Source: Bretschneidera sinensis (Eukaryota > Streptophyta > Magnoliopsida > Brassicales > Akaniaceae). Taken from it: 64,000 nucleotides of DNA. Below are positions 22,945-37,800 of this stretch, piece after piece. The DNA lies in the NCBI GenBank assembly GCA_023935145.1, contig CM043700.1, forward strand, positions 142,596,828 to 142,660,827, read 5' to 3'. Positions within the stretch are counted from its first letter, which is position 1, and the number at the start of each line of letters is the position of its first letter. The notes beneath the pieces are model-generated. The model did no database searches, was not told where the DNA came from, and worked only from the letters and a program-made list of their open reading frames with translations. The position numbers were made by a program, and so were the translations under genes.

Positions 22945-25623
22945 ATGGGCAGAGATTGGTATTGGGTCGGTAGTAGATCTTCCTCCAACTCCAAGAGAGG
23001 AGAGAAAAACAGTACTACTAGTACTAATAGTACAAGTAGTGGAAGAAGTAATGGTCAGAGTGCTACTACAGCTTCTGGTTGCATGAGTGCTGTCTTTCAA
23101 TTCTTTGACTTCCATCACTTCCAGCTCCCTTTGCACCACCAGCAACCTTCTTCTTTCAAGCCAAACTCTTTCCTCCCTCAAGACTCAATTACTACTACAC
23201 CCAAAGGTTCTCTCTCTCTCTCTCTTAAACACACGTTCACATTCATGTTTCTTTTTGAAATTTTGAGTAAATGGGTATTGTGTAATTCAGGTGTGGAGGC
23301 ACCGAGGAATAGCTTGGAATCATTATCAGAGGAGGCTTCAATATTGTCATCAACCAATAAGGATGAAGAAAATTTAAATATCCCAGTAAGTATTACCATG
23401 CTAGCTAGTCGTGTTTTATTACTTACTAGTAGTATTAATCTTTTTGGGTTCCCAACCCTTTTTTTTTTAATTTTTGTTTTCTTAAAGATTCTTTAGTTTT
23501 GAAAAGTGAGTAATGATGATGATAGTGATAATATTGCTAAGCCTTAATTATGATGATCTTTTTGAAAATCCAGATTGGTATTCAAATCAAAACAAGTAAA
23601 ATGGACACAAGATCAAAAGCTGGATCTCCAAGTAATGATTTTTCCACAGAAATTAGCTACTCACCTGGGGCAAAGACCCCAAGTGTGGTAGCTAGACTTA
23701 TGGGTCTTGATCTTCTCCCTGACAATATCTTCTCACCATCTTCTTCTTCACCAACTCTAGGGACACCAAATCTTCAAGCAAAATCTCATTTACACAACCA
23801 ATACTCTCGACCCTGCAGACAACCTCTCCATAGCAAACCAATAGCTGCCCACAAAAATTCTGTTGATGGTGATATCACAGGCACTCGCTCTTTGCCAGAG
23901 ACACCAAGAATATCCTCAGCTAGAAGATCAGATGTGGATCATCGCCTCTCTCTTCAACTCAATAAGGAGAACGTATATGTAAGTGAAGAATTGGAGTTTT
24001 CTCGATTCTCATATTTAAGAAGGAAAGAATTCAAGCAAGAAGATGAGAATAGAAGCCCCAGAGAGTATGCTAGGCAGATAGTGAAGCAGGTTAAAGAAAG
24101 TGTTAGCAGAAAAGTTGGCATGGACATAACCAACACAATAAAAAACAGAGACCAAGCAAGGGAGAATCATGACCTTGTCAATCAATTCAAGTCCAAGAAA
24201 AACTCCAAGGTTTTAACTAAAGTAATTGGTACTATTGCTGATGAGTCAAGTCTAGGCAGACACTCAACATCTTCTTGCTCACCAAGACCCAGATTCCTAG
24301 AGCCCAAAAATAAACCAATTAGTACTTCACAACCATCCACAAAAGAAAACATTCCTCTGCAGCCACTGAAACCACCATTTCAATCATCATTATCATCACC
24401 AAAGGCGGCTAATTATGCTCAGCCACAACCTGTCAAGGCTTCAATAAAACCCAAATTGCAACCAGTACAAGAAGAGCAACAGCAAAAACATCAAAGACCC
24501 ATCAAGATATGCAAAAAAGCAGACAGTGAAAGATTCAGTTCAAGGCTGACAAAACCTCCACAAACGTCAGCTATTATTCGAAACAAGCAAGAAGAGCCCT
24601 TCGTTCGACCCTCTGCGGTCAACAGAGCTGACATTAGTCCTGACAATAAGAAATGCAAGAAAACCCCTTTGTCTAATGAATTCCTCAACATCACTACTGT
24701 CCCGTCTCTTCTTCCAGTCAAGAAAGATCCATCTCTTCCGGCCACAAAACTAATTCAAAAACAGGTACATACCCATTTTTTTCCATTTTATGCATCTCTC
24801 TCCTCGCTTGGGCAAAAAACCAAACGGTTTTAGTTCAAATTCTATTTTACTTTTCAACTTGAGTCTCAAGATTAATGGAATTTAATTGTCAAACTTGTGG
24901 ATGTGTTTACAGGTAGATGATGCTCAAAAATCGAAACATAGCTCACAGTTATCTTGTTGTTCGAGCCAAACGTACAAACAAGAAGCGACGTACACGCACA
25001 TTGCCCGAAACAACGACATCGACGACAGATGTAACGGTGACACCACCACCACAACCACCGCATACGGAGCAGAATATGAGTACGTCACTAGAATCCTAAG
25101 ACGTACAGGCATTGAAAAAGATACCCCACTGTCCTTCACCAGCTGGTTCTCTCCTTCTCATCCACTTGACCCTTCCATTTTTTACTACCTCGAACAGTTC
25201 CCTATTACCACTAGTAAAAAAGCGTCTGGTGGTCAATTGGGTCTTCGTTGTGACCGGAAGTTATTGTTCCATTTAGTAGATGAGATTCTTGTTGATTTTT
25301 TGAAGCCTTACATGAACATGAAACCATGGGTCAACTCAATTAATCGACATGATTACAATAGATCAGAATTGATCGAGTGGTTGTGCTCGAAGATTAGAAG
25401 CTACCCATGTGCTGATTGTCGGGTTCTTGAAGACATTGATGCATTAATTGACAAAGATTTGACACAAATGAAGCAACAGATTTGCGCGGCAGCATTTGAA
25501 GAAGAAAGTGAAGGGATTGTGACGGAGATAGAGAGGGACATATTGGACACGCTTGTGCACGAAACGGCGGTGGATTTTGGATTCGGTGTGGGAGTGTTAT
25601 GGGAGGGAAACGACACCGTTTAA
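22945..25623 (+). CDS. TON1-recruiting-motif (TRM) protein, DUF4378 family
   Basis: Likely a microtubule/cortex scaffold that recruits TON1-PP2A (TTP) complexes, by family. Exons: 22945-23206, 23291-23385, 23574-24764 and 24913-25623, all GT-AG, giving 752 aa. Visible TRM motifs: an M1-like GCMSAVFQFFDFHH at residues 45-58; VARLMGLD (M3) at 158-165; a DUF4378 region about 570-740 with LGLRCDRKLLFHLVDEIL at 625-642; and the C-terminal EIERDILDTLVHETAVDFG, the kind of segment that binds TON1 (M2). The middle is long, Ser/Pro/Lys-rich and disordered, as usual. The ATG at 22945 was chosen because it begins the conserved MGRDWYW N-terminus and no earlier ATG is in frame. Gene order suggests the TRM24/TRM25 branch. 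No damage is seen. Confidence 0.88.
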
Positions 25624-28600
25624 GATTTCTTTTGGATAGGGTCTTCGACAGACAGGGGAGCAGAGGGGTCACATGGGCCATTCACGTGATGAGATGCTAA
25701 TTCGCTTGGGGGACCAAGATTGGGACTTCTAAAGAGGTTTGAGGCTTACGCGTGGACTTCAAAACGAGTGTTTGGCGCTCTACAGCACTCGCTTTCTGAT
25801 TGGTTCTCAAAAGACAACATTGGCAGAGGAATCCACTCCTTTCTCTTCTCTCTCTCTCTATAGCATTCGTATATTTTTAGAACCTTTCTTGTTATTATTA
25901 TTATTATTTTTTGGTTTATAAAAAAATTTGAAAAAGTTAATTAGTGGTGCTGTATTTTGTGTAACATCTTGTCCCCCAATCCCATGTGTATATAATTCAA
26001 GTATATGTAATGGAGAATTACATTCTCATCTTTTTCATATGATTTTTTTTGGTTAAAATTGAAATTTCAATTATGTCTTTGCCAAGAAATTAAAATGATT
26101 ATCTAGGGAAAATTTATATATGCCTTCTTTTGAAAAAATTAAAGTGATAAAAAAAAATTATTTTACATTTGTGTAACTTATTTTTATTGATTTAAAGTTT
26201 GAGATATTTATTTTATTGTCGTCACCAAGTGTGTCTCTCTCATCAATATTTTCTAAATTGAAAATTTTGTAAAATAAAAAACTAATAAGAAGAAATTGTA
26301 GATGGAATAACGGATTATGCATGTCACTTTTAAGATTAGTACAAAGGGTACATGCTAAGAGAATCGTATAGATTTGGTTCTCATTTCATGGAAGTTTGGG
26401 CTTGCAAAGTATTTTTTCCTGACCAAAGAAAAAAAGAAAAAGGAAGGAACTTTGTAAAGTAGTAAAAAGACAACAACTCAAAAGATGACTTGCATGGACC
26501 CAAGACATGTACGTCGGTTTTAAAGCTAGTGTCTCTGGTCAAAATAAGAATAAAATGGTACAAACAAAAAAGAAATTGTATATTTTTTTGGGTTGAAATG
26601 TTTAAGAAAAATGGCTGAAAATTCAAATTGAAATTCAAAAGGATAACATATATTTAAGCCAAAATGATGTTGAAGGATATGTAGAGCAAACTAGAATTAA
26701 ATATTTTGAAAAATTAGGTTAAGTAAAATTATTTTTTTAGAAGGAAAAAAAAAGTGGAAACAATTAATAAAAGAAGCAGTATCTTACTGCTCTTTTAAAG
26801 TTTGGACATTATCTTAAAGTCGAATGACACATTATAATTGCCAATTTATCAGGACACCATATCCTCTGGTCTCCTCAGCAAAATAATTAAATAAGACAGA
26901 CAGGAGTAGAGCATGAAAATACAAGACCATGCAAGGTAATAAATGCAAAGGTTCCCATAAATATCGAAACCAAATTGAGTTATGGTAGCTGAGACCTCAT
27001 TGATAGAGGTGTCGGTATAGAAGAAGAAGAAGAAGATAAACAGAAAAAATTGATTTTGACAGAGACTAACTTATGCTTGAATTGTTCAAATGAATTTAAG
27101 CCTCTTGATTTAAACGTTATTTTTTACTTTTTCATAAAAAGATATCCAAGTTCGATCTTCTTTATTAATATAAAAAAATTACTATTAGTAATATGAAATT
27201 ACTCATATTGTTTAAAACGATAACCCATTTGATCTGTTATAAATTTATGAATCAATCTACTTTTTGTGAAATTAAATTAAAAACGTGGGTTGCAAACAGT
27301 TTTTCTTTAAATGATGAATTAATTTGTTAAGATGTTCTTCCACTAATCATTTGATGCTTACCAATCAGATTACTATTTGAATTTAGAACACATATTCAAT
27401 AATTATTATGATTACATTTATCGATAAAAATAAATTTAGTATTATGTTAACATTATCATTAGATTATGATTGATAGAGAAAAAAATGAGACAAAAAGTAA
27501 AAATAAAAAATAAAAGAGTGATATTTCTATCGTTTGGTAGAAAAAGAAAAAAACAAGAATAAAAAAAAAGTGGGATAATTGATGTTTTCTTCCTACATGT
27601 ATGAACAAATCACAATATTTTCAAATTAAGATGATTGAAGAGTAAAAGTAAAAATAATTTTTTTTTATTAATTGTCTCATTCTTCTTTCCTCACGTTTTT
27701 CTATTATTTTACCAAACAGAAAATGATGAAAGACATCAATAAATTCATTCTTCTTTCACCTTCCTTTTTTCTTTCATCTTCACTTTCTTCTCATTTTTTC
27801 ACTTTACCAATAAGAGAGTTTAAGAAGTGTATGCTTGTAGAGGAAACGTTATATGTGATACACGTGTGTCACATGTCAACGAGTTACTTATCACATTGAA
27901 CCTATGTTATGGTTTTCATCAAATTTATCAACGTTAACATTATGTGTTTATATTTTTTAAAATATTAAATAAATTTAAATGATATTAATTATAATATGAT
28001 TAAATCAACATCACGTTAGGTATGCAATTGTTTACCTAACAGGAACATAAACAAAATATTGTGCGGGAAGAATTCAAAATCCATGCAAGCTAGCATAAAT
28101 GCAAATTGAATCTGATCACATGGTGGGACCTTAATTATGATAGAGAGTAATGGTGAATGATTGGAGACTTGGAGATGATCAGATCCGAAGAGAGGGGGAT
28201 AATCAGAAGGTTTGACCAAAGTCCATTAAATGATCTTGGAACTTTTGGGTGTAAGACTTGAGATTACAGATCTGGTTTTATCTATGCATTTTTTTTTACT
28301 TTCCTTGTATGGTGTGTGGTCTTAATTTTAAGATTGTCAATTATTTTTTACCATTTTCAGGTTATCGGATTGATTGTCCATTTAATGTAGGTGATCGACA
28401 AAAGGGTTTAAATAGAATAGCTAATTAATTAAATTTTGGGTTTAATTACCATTCCACAATTTTTGCTATATAATTATGATTTAGCTTAAATACATGTGAT
28501 TTGATCTATTTTCATTATAAATCTTAATTTTTTTTATTACATAACAAATATGTGGTTTACACTATTAAGGATAAAGTGTGCTTTCATTAAATTCACAGTT

Positions 28601-30501
28601 TATCTGTAATTATTTGGGTGTAAGATTAATTTATTTTGATATCTAATAAATTTTATAAATCATTCAAAACAATTTAAGAATTTTTCAATCGAATGTAATT
28701 TTTTTTTGTAATTTTTCAATATTTAATAGTAAAAAAGTAAGAAAAAATATTTTTAGTTGTCAATTTTTTATATTTTTATCATGGTAGATCAATTTATCTT
28801 TGCTTATGTACAAAAAAGCATGATCGAATTCCTTGTGTTGATAAATTTTTAAGATAATTTCATTTATAAATAATGTTTAAAAAGATTATATTGGAACTAC
28901 TTGAAATCATAAAGTTTATTATATACAAAAAAAAACTCCAAGGTTTTTTATAAAAATAAACCAAACCACATAGGGTGAGTCTATTTCTACGGGAGATAAA
29001 TCTGTTTCCACGACAAACTCTTTGTAAAAAAACTTTCGGTACCGAAAGTTTTCTTTTATGTTAACAAATATCGTGGAATCAAATTTATTGTCCGTTGAAA
29101 AAGGACCACCCAGCCACATATATACACATGTTTTAACATATAATTTTAGTATTGCTCAGTTATTTTTTTAGGTACTAGGTTCGTTTTCAATAACAATTTT
29201 CTGTAAATACACCATTTGATAAATATCATATTATCTATAGTACTGACTTGACATTCATGAATTAATGTCTATGGAGAAATTTTTTTCCAAAGATGTTTAC
29301 CTTTTTCTTAGGGCTAAAATCTAAATGATCAATACATAAAATAAACGGCTACTTAACTTAATTGAGTGACCTTTGGGGCTCGAACTTTAGGACATTCTAT
29401 CTCATATGAAGTGTACGGATTTAGTATATATTGGCAAATGGCACCCCAAGAAACGTTAACAAGTATAGTTGGCATAAGGAATAAGAGAGACCTACCCATT
29501 TTGTTGTTAGGTGGGAAATTAATTTTTATTGAATCTAAGTTTTATTGAAATTAATTTGTTTTTTGTAATTGAAAACTGAGGCACCTGTTCAGATTCAGTT
29601 TTGAGCAAAACTTGGCAGATTCGTCCTACCCAATATTCCTGACTCCTCACTACTACTACTACTGCATTATCTCAGTAAACTGATATCTAAATTGAATCTA
29701 TGACAGGACAGAGTTTCAAATTCAAAAGCGACTCCAGTTCGCGGGGAGCTAATGGTAATTGTTTTTTATTTATTTATTTATTATTATTGAATAATATATG
29801 AATTTCATATGATCAGTCACTATATAATAAAATAAATTACTATATTGGACAAAACATCATCACATATGGACCGTACCATAACTAATCAGTAAGGGATGGT
29901 CTGTCCTCTCTCCCTCGCATATATTTGGAGTATTGTGTTTAGGTCCTTGAATAGAATCATGACAACTGAGAGTGAAGGGAGGAGCGTCTGGTAAAAGCTG
30001 GGGTAGGGTGAGTAGCGTTGTGTAGCCTGTAGCATAGAGAACAACAGGAGGAAGCTATTATTGAAGACGAGAAAACAGAAGAAAGATAGAGAAAGAGAGA
30101 GATGACTGTACAGAGGTCCCATTCTCTAAAATTCCTAAAACTTGCAAAGAACAAATTTTTAGCTACTTTTTCTGCTTTTAACTTTACTTTTTGATTAATG
30201 GGCCTCTTCATAAAAGGATAATGGTAACAAAAACACAACCCAAGAGTAACCATGGTGTTCAACAATATACGATTAGGCCCAATGGCAAATGACAGGGCTA
30301 ACAAGAAACTTCAATCCAATATTTCATGAGGTTAAAATCTTATGGGCTCAAAAGTTCAACAAAATAAGTGCTCATAGGCCCAATAACCCCTGAAATTTGG
30401 AGCTGTTGTCCAATTCAGCCCTGTAAGCTTAACAAATTTTTAATATTATATTATAAAGTAATAAAAAAATTACTATTGAGATTAAAAAGTATATACTATT
30501 A
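25624..30501. other. Intergenic region between TRM and MADS genes
   Basis: The TRM gene and the MADS gene point towards each other here. The first 400 bp is TRM 3' UTR. The rest is AT-rich, without a supported gene. It holds a 24-bp perfect palindrome at 29029-29052, a G-box (CACGTG) inside a near-palindrome around 27858-27875, and two inverted GTTTGGTA words at about 27530 and 27710 that may be a decayed small MITE. Confidence 0.5.
29029..29052. repeat. 24-bp perfect palindrome
   Basis: The half-site AAAACTTTCGGT is followed at once by its exact reverse complement, with GGTACC at the centre. No spacer, no flanking duplication and no gene overlap. It may be a protein dimer site or a collapsed foldback element. 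Confidence 0.7.
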
Positions 30502-31386
30502 GTGTCCGTTTGGTTCTGGATTGCAATCAAATAGGATTATATTAAAATAAAATTAGAAGAGATTAAAGAGATACTATTTTAGTTATATATTTTGTTCATA
30601 AAATTTTAGAACTGAGATTAAAGTGAAATAACAAATATAAAAACTAAAATATTTATCTCATTTTTTTTCATAAATATATATATATAAATAACACCATAAT
30701 GTTTGACGACAAATAGTTTTTTTCCCTCTTCATCTTCTTTCTCTTCCCCTTTCATTTTCCATCAAGGGTTATTGTCGCTAGTTCAAGGCAAGTTCAATGG
30801 TGGCAATGACTCAACCTAAAAATCATGGAAACAATAGATTGACGATGGTGAAAGTTGCAGTGGTTTAATAGTTTTCGACTATTTTTCGATGGAATCTCGA
30901 TGAAAGAACACCATATCCAAATAAATCGAGGAATTCCAAACTGGATCATGCAATCGAATTCTGGTGGCGTAACTTTTCGACGGCCAACAGCAACTGTGAC
31001 GGATCTTAACGGAACTTGATGGATTTTGATCGCAAGATTCTCTTGATCCTGATGGTGTGAGTGGTGTTGCCTGAAATTCACCAAAAATGATGGAGGAAAA
31101 AGAGAAAGATATGAAATTCACCAAAATTTCATTAAATACTTGCCCAAAAAGAGAAGAGAAAGAAGAAGTATGAATTGATGTAAGGTATGAAAGGAAGAAA
31201 AAAAAATTGATGGGATAAGTTCTCTCAAAAAAAAAAAAGTAGGACAAAATTCAAGGGATTAAAACTAACTTTATCTTACATTAATCTCATGTGAATAATC
31301 AATCCCTCAAATTAAACATGAGTTTAACTTTTCATGTAAAACTAACTTGATTCTACTCCATTTTTATGCCCAAAACAAACAGCCTC
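30502..31386. mobile_element. Tourist-like (PIF/Harbinger) MITE candidate, 885 bp
   Basis: The left end GTGTCCGTTTGGTTCTGG pairs imperfectly with the reverse complement of the right end, GAGGCTGTTTGTTTTGGG. The flanks are TTA on the left and TTG on the right, close to the TTA duplication of this superfamily. No transposase frame is visible. It sits 435 bp past the MADS stop codon. Confidence 0.5.
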
Positions 31387-31820
31387 TTGTCGTATTGACC
31401 AAAGAAAAACAGCCCAAATTTTTAAGAAAAACATGCTGCAGCGGACAAGATAAATGAGGTTAAATATTCTTTTTTTATTTTCATTTTCCCTTATTTCTGC
31501 TGGACACATGGTACGTAAATAGGTTTTACACTGAAATTCGGCAAACTATTACAACAATTTTCTTCAACATTACAATTATACAATTATTTTTTTTGATAAA
31601 CGACATTACAATCCTATATAATTATGCATATACGAGTACCTGACAGATTAAAAGAAATAAGAGCATGGAAAAAGGATATGGGGAACTATCCAATAATACC
31701 CAATTCTGCATTATTTTCTGGTATATTGGATGGTTATACCGAAATAATTCCAGAAGGCTAATTCATTGACGTTGAAATTAAAAATCGGTGATGTCCAATT
31801 TCATATTACTTTCTCCAAAA

Positions 31821-34800
31821 CTATCGCGACCAACGCTGTTCTGGCAGTCCGATGAACAAATCAGTCTCTACACCCTGGCTACTTAGGCTGAAATAAGTTA
31901 CACCTTCATTTTGTTGTTGAGTTGATGGCTGCTGCCACTGCTTTGCACAACACTAACATCATAGATAAATGTAGCAACTATATAAACAATCATTGCTGCT
32001 TTTCAATAAACAAAATAATCATTGTATAACAGAAAAATTATAATAATTGCTATCATCAATCACCACTTACACAACTGTGCAGATTACGTTGTGGGTGCGC
32101 GTGCGACGCTCATCTATGCCCCTAATAATGTGTGTGCATCTCATAGTAAAATCTACACCGTCAACACTAATGACAGTGTGAATATTAGAGGTCTACTTCT
32201 ATATGTGTGAATTATCATCATGGTCTACTATTTGGCAACTAGCAGGATTAGGAGTCAAAAGCCATGAATCATATGATCGTGTAATCATGTAGTGTATCTT
32301 ATATTGGGACCTAAAAGCCAGAAAATCACAAAACACTTGGTATTTGAAAAAAGAAAACATACGACTATCTAAGAAATGAAAGATTCACCTTTTCAAGTAA
32401 CATGGTATTCTCTTCTGACAAGAGTCTCTCCTGAATTTAAATGAACAAAATAAAAAATGCATTAACGGGAATACTGAGATTCATCAATAGAAATTGTGAA
32501 ACCCTAAGGTGCATTAATTAAAAGACAAAGCAAAACCCATTTTCTTAACCAATCTTGATAAATCATATCCTTTGTCTTTGTTTTTTTTTCATACACATTT
32601 GAACAAAATAAAATTTGTCTATATGCTTCATACCTTTTCTTTTAGTTGCTCTATTTGCTCCTTGAACAACTCAGCCTGGAAAATATTTCATTACATGTTT
32701 GTTAGCTTCCAATAGGTTTTTTTTCTTATGAGCAATGCTATTTGAACTCCAAACTAAACTCACTTTTTACCACCAATTGAGGACTCCAAACAAAACTGTC
32801 ACATTCTCAAATCTGACGAAAAACAAAATCTTTAAGATAAATTGAGAAAGGGTGAGAAACAATGGTAGAGAGTAGAGAGAGTTGCAAATTGTGTTCTCAT
32901 TTGCACACTGTTATCAATTCTGCCATAATTTATCAAAGTTATTAATGCATCTTCATTAAGCTACTAGTAAGTTGTTATGATTTACTAATACATGAACCTG
33001 CAATTTACTACCACACTATTAAAAATGTGGTAAAAAAATGAGGTCTAATTTGAAAGTTCAAATAGTATTACTCTTTCCTTATATTTGATCATGAAGAAGT
33101 GACATGAAAAACATGGTGGAAGAGATCATCCATTTCAACTCAAGATTTTGAATACCTTTCTTGCCCGAATGTTGTGTAAGCTCCGCTCCAGCTGACTGTC
33201 AGTTTCCTGAAGTTCCTCTATAGAACATGAAGCTAGACCTTGCCCCAACAGCTTCCTAAGACACCCAAATTCCGAAGTTCAGAAAATTTTGGATGACAAA
33301 ATTACAGAACATGTGAATGTTAAATAGTTCGAATGAAAAAGAGTCAAAGCCATGAACCGCTTATAAACTTCAAGGATCTCAATCTTCTTGGCCATGTTCA
33401 TTGATTCGTGCCTCAATTGCTGCATGTTGGATTGTTTTTAAGAAAATCAGAAAGGAAATGAAATAATGACAGGTTAATTAGATAGTAACATTGGCTATAA
33501 TTTAGTTTAGTTCTCCATAAATAAGCTGTTGGATGGGAGCAATGAAAATTATATAGCTGTGTGTTAGATCAGATATTATAAGTGGTATGCCATCATACTA
33601 GGCTATTAGCATACCAGAAATGCTATAACCAATAACCATAAAACAGTAAAATTTATGGACTCCATGGCTTTTACGGTCATGCTATAAGCACGTTATACGT
33701 GTATATATATATATATAAATTTGAGTGAGGATATTCGGATTTTTTACTTGACTAATACATTGATACATGCAAACTCTATACATATCAGATAAAACTCTAA
33801 ATGAATTTTGCGAATACTACGGCCTTTAAGTAGTTATTTGCACTCTGGTAAAGAATCAAGCGAAAAATATTATGATACCCATCTAGACAATGGACTTAAG
33901 CTGGGTAACAGTAACTGTATAATAAGATAACACATTTTTGGTGCCTTAATGTAGAACTGCAACCATACGGGCATCAGTTATCAACCTCCTCTTTCACTAG
34001 CTTTTTATTTGTCAGAGGGCAATTGTATAAACCCATGTTTCTATTAGTGATGATGAGGGTAGCAATTGTGATAGGTTTCTAAAAAAATGGAAAATGTCTT
34101 ATTTTTTAGTTCCATTTGAACTATTGATTTAACATACTTAGAAGTAAAGGCTTACAACAAAACCTAAAAATCAATAACAAGCACACTCCAACAAGTAAAA
34201 ACAACTGGCAATGCTTTTCCACACCATGCTTGCTAAGAGAATTCAAGAACAAGAACTCGATCACATTCCTAAAATATAATCATGTGTAAATTATAGGAGC
34301 GTAGTCTTTCTTACCATAGAAGGCTCTTAGTTAAGCATTAGTGAAGGTAAAGAAGGCTAGTGCAAAACTATAAGGTGAGCCTGAAAGACAATGTCATAGA
34401 GTGTTGTTTCTACCGTTTTTCCCCTTTTAGATTACAAGAAAATGAGGAAAACACACAAAAAAATGCCCATTCCTATTCCATCCCCACACCCCAACCTCAG
34501 TACGCCACACTTATTGGTGAAATAGTTAAACTCTAAACACTGATGTTAACAAAAAAGTTGCAAGTATCTATGGTACTGCTTCAGTCATAATATTTACAAT
34601 TGTTCTTTCCATAAATTGATTTATGTTGAATTTTAGTACACTTTTCGAGAGTTAACTAGGGAAGCCTAGAAAAATCTAGAGGCTGCACTGGATATGCTAG
34701 AAAAAATCATTTAAAATAATTTTAAAGGGTTTGAAAACGTATATTTAAATTTAAATATTGTGATTTAAATTTAAAGGTTGTGATTCAAACAGAAAAGTGT

Positions 34801-37800
34801 CAGATTTTTTAAATATTTTTTAAACAGACATGATCTAATCCGTTAAAACAAACAGACATAATCGTAGGCTCTCATTAGATTTGAAAAAATCATGTATTTT
34901 CAATTAAAAAAACATAACTTTTCAAAACCATTTGAAGAGGTGCTTCTACACCTATAAATACCCCTCACTTCCCACTTCAGAATACAATTCATTTTTTTTT
35001 CTTCTCTCTTTTTCTCTCAAAACTCTCTGTCATAATATTTCAATATTTCAAAGCAGAATAAAATCCAAAATTCTTCAGATTTTGCTGTCTGCAGACTTCA
35101 ACCTAAAGACTTAATTATATCTTAGATAACTATTAGTCAGTACCGTAACAAACTTGTTTATTCAAGTGAGGACGAATAAAGTTTTAAAGACGGTGATCAA
35201 TTCACGTCTCTAAGTTTTAATTCTCATGTTTCTTTTTATTTAAAATAAAAAAAATATATTACAAGAAGCTAGCTATGCAACCTATGCTGCATGGAAAACG
35301 TAAAGAATAAAAATGGTATCCGCCATTCTAGAAAATCTCTAGTGAGGCGGTAAAGAAGCCGTCAAATGGGCATCATGTGAGCATTTTGTGGTAAGAAGCA
35401 CAGCCTGCCAAAACCATTGGCCATCTATATGCACGTGTACCCACGGTAACTATTTTGCCTTATCATTGATCATTTCTCAACTATTCATCCAATAATTACT
35501 TTACTAGCCCACATCACATAACCTGCAACAACTAATACCCACTAAAATTCCATTAATTATAAAAATACTCCAACAAAATATTTAAGTCATTTATTCAGAA
35601 ACCAACAATTTAACTAATCGTGTTTTACTAGCAAATATTTCTACTGTCTTAAACTTAACATACTCATATATCTGGACAATCAAAGATGGAGGTCTAACCT
35701 GCATGTATTGCTCCATTTCAGGCTTGTGGGCTTGCATCTCATTTGCATATTTGCGGTATCGTTCTATAGTCTTTTGCATGCTGAAGCATCCAAACACAAG
35801 AAGTCATTAATACACAAGCTATTTCCAGGGAGCAAAAAACATTGAAATGCTAGTAAAAAACTTGAATGTTATTTGAATACCAAGAGCTGAAAGACAATTC
35901 GCAGTTCTCCATATTAGAAAAACAAGATTAATGATATTTCCACTCAGTTATTGCCAACAACCCCCTTGGTACCCTCCACGCATAGGTTTAGGGGCTGAGC
36001 CAAAATTTTATGTTTGGGACCAAACTAGTAAGTATAAAATAAAATATTTTTTTTATTAAAACGATGCTATAATAATTCAATGATACAATGATTTGTTCAA
36101 AAAATCAACAATATTATCACATGTAACTCACCATAGGATCATATTATCTACATAAAATAAAAAAGATAACAAATAAACTAGACAAATAATCAAGATAGCC
36201 GTGGGAATCGGCGTGGGACTATGTAGTTCCATAACCTCAATCTTGGTCTTTTTGCCACCAAAACAAGGTCTCATGGGCACAAATTTATAAATCTTATTAT
36301 GAAACCTTTCAATTTTACAAATAAATAATTTTAAGATAGTCCAATAGCAAAGTATTCAAATGTAAGCTAATTGGTAACACATCACATAATTAAATGACGA
36401 TAACAACTAATAATCATTGAAAATAAATTAACGTCTCATTCAATCAATTTTAATATCAATAATCTCATGACATCAAGATATACTTTACTACAACAATTTT
36501 TTTTTTTTTTTTATAAAAGTAACATCTTGCGTCTTAAATATTATTAAGTAAAAAGCTAGAAAAAAATAAGGACAACAAAAATAAATATTATTGAGTTAGA
36601 TTAGAAGAATAGCTAAGCTTCTAAAGTTAATTGGCCAAAGTGACAAGCAACAAGAGTAGCACAACCCTTGGATGATGCTATACTTGCAAGCCCTAAATAT
36701 CTTTGAAGAAGAAACTTAGAAGTTGCAGAATCAATCACTATGTATAAGATGAGCGTGTGGCCTTTATTCTCTAAAACATAAGTCCCATTTTCAATTGGGA
36801 AAAAATTATTTAAACTCCTAAAAAAATTAAATTAACTTTAAGCTAAAGATAGCTAATCGGTAGTTAATTAGGGGTGAGCATGAAAACTGATGAACCTGTG
36901 AACCCAACCCAAACCGATATAATGGGTTGGGTTGAGAAATTTTTGAACCCGATGTGTTGGGTTAGGTCATGGGTAAAAAAAAATTTAACCCGACCTAAAC
37001 CGGTAACCCCGGTCATTATATAATTATATTTTATATATATTTAAAATATGCTTACTGTTGACATGTATTTTATTTTAATAATGACAAAATGCTACTTAAA
37101 TTGCACTAATAGTTTTATCTAAGTGTTTAAACGGCAAAAGTATTCAATACAGAAACAAGACACAAAAATACGACATGTACAAATACCAAAAGAAGATAGA
37201 AAATCTAGAATATACTCTAAGGTAATTGATTCACGTTGTAAATCTTTGTTTTCAATTATCTAGCTTAAACTATGGCTCACTTTGATTATAAAAGGCTTTG
37301 ACAAAAATAATCCGAAAAATGTCTTTAAGTTAAAAAACTGCTTTTAAGCATAAAAACTATGTTTTGGGACAACCCAGTCGACTAGGTTTCTGAACCAGTC
37401 AAACAGTAAGTTCCCAGTCGACTGGTACAAGGACCCAGTCGACTGGTAATTCGAAAATATGACCGTTTAAGATGCGGGACTTGCCAAATCAGTGTCTAAC
37501 GACCATATAAGACCAAAGCTATAAAAACAACCATCAATAAGCATTTAAACAACAAGAAAAAACACTCAATTTGATTCATAGCCCATTAATACTCTCAAAA
37601 ACCTTGAAATTTTTTATAAGTCATTCTTTAAGCTTATTCTTGAAAGAGAGATAACCTTCATCTTGTAAAACATTCATTGCTATCTCTCTCCCTTCCTTTT
37701 ATATTTAATATCGTTCATTGTAAAGAGAAATAGTTAGTGTAACTCTTAGAGTGTTTAGGATTAAACACTTCTTTGTGGAAGATAGTGCTTGTAAGGTTTG

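Noticed and set aside
27530..27720. Inverted GTTTGGTA words suggesting a small MITE
   Set aside because: The arms are short and low-complexity and no target duplication was found.
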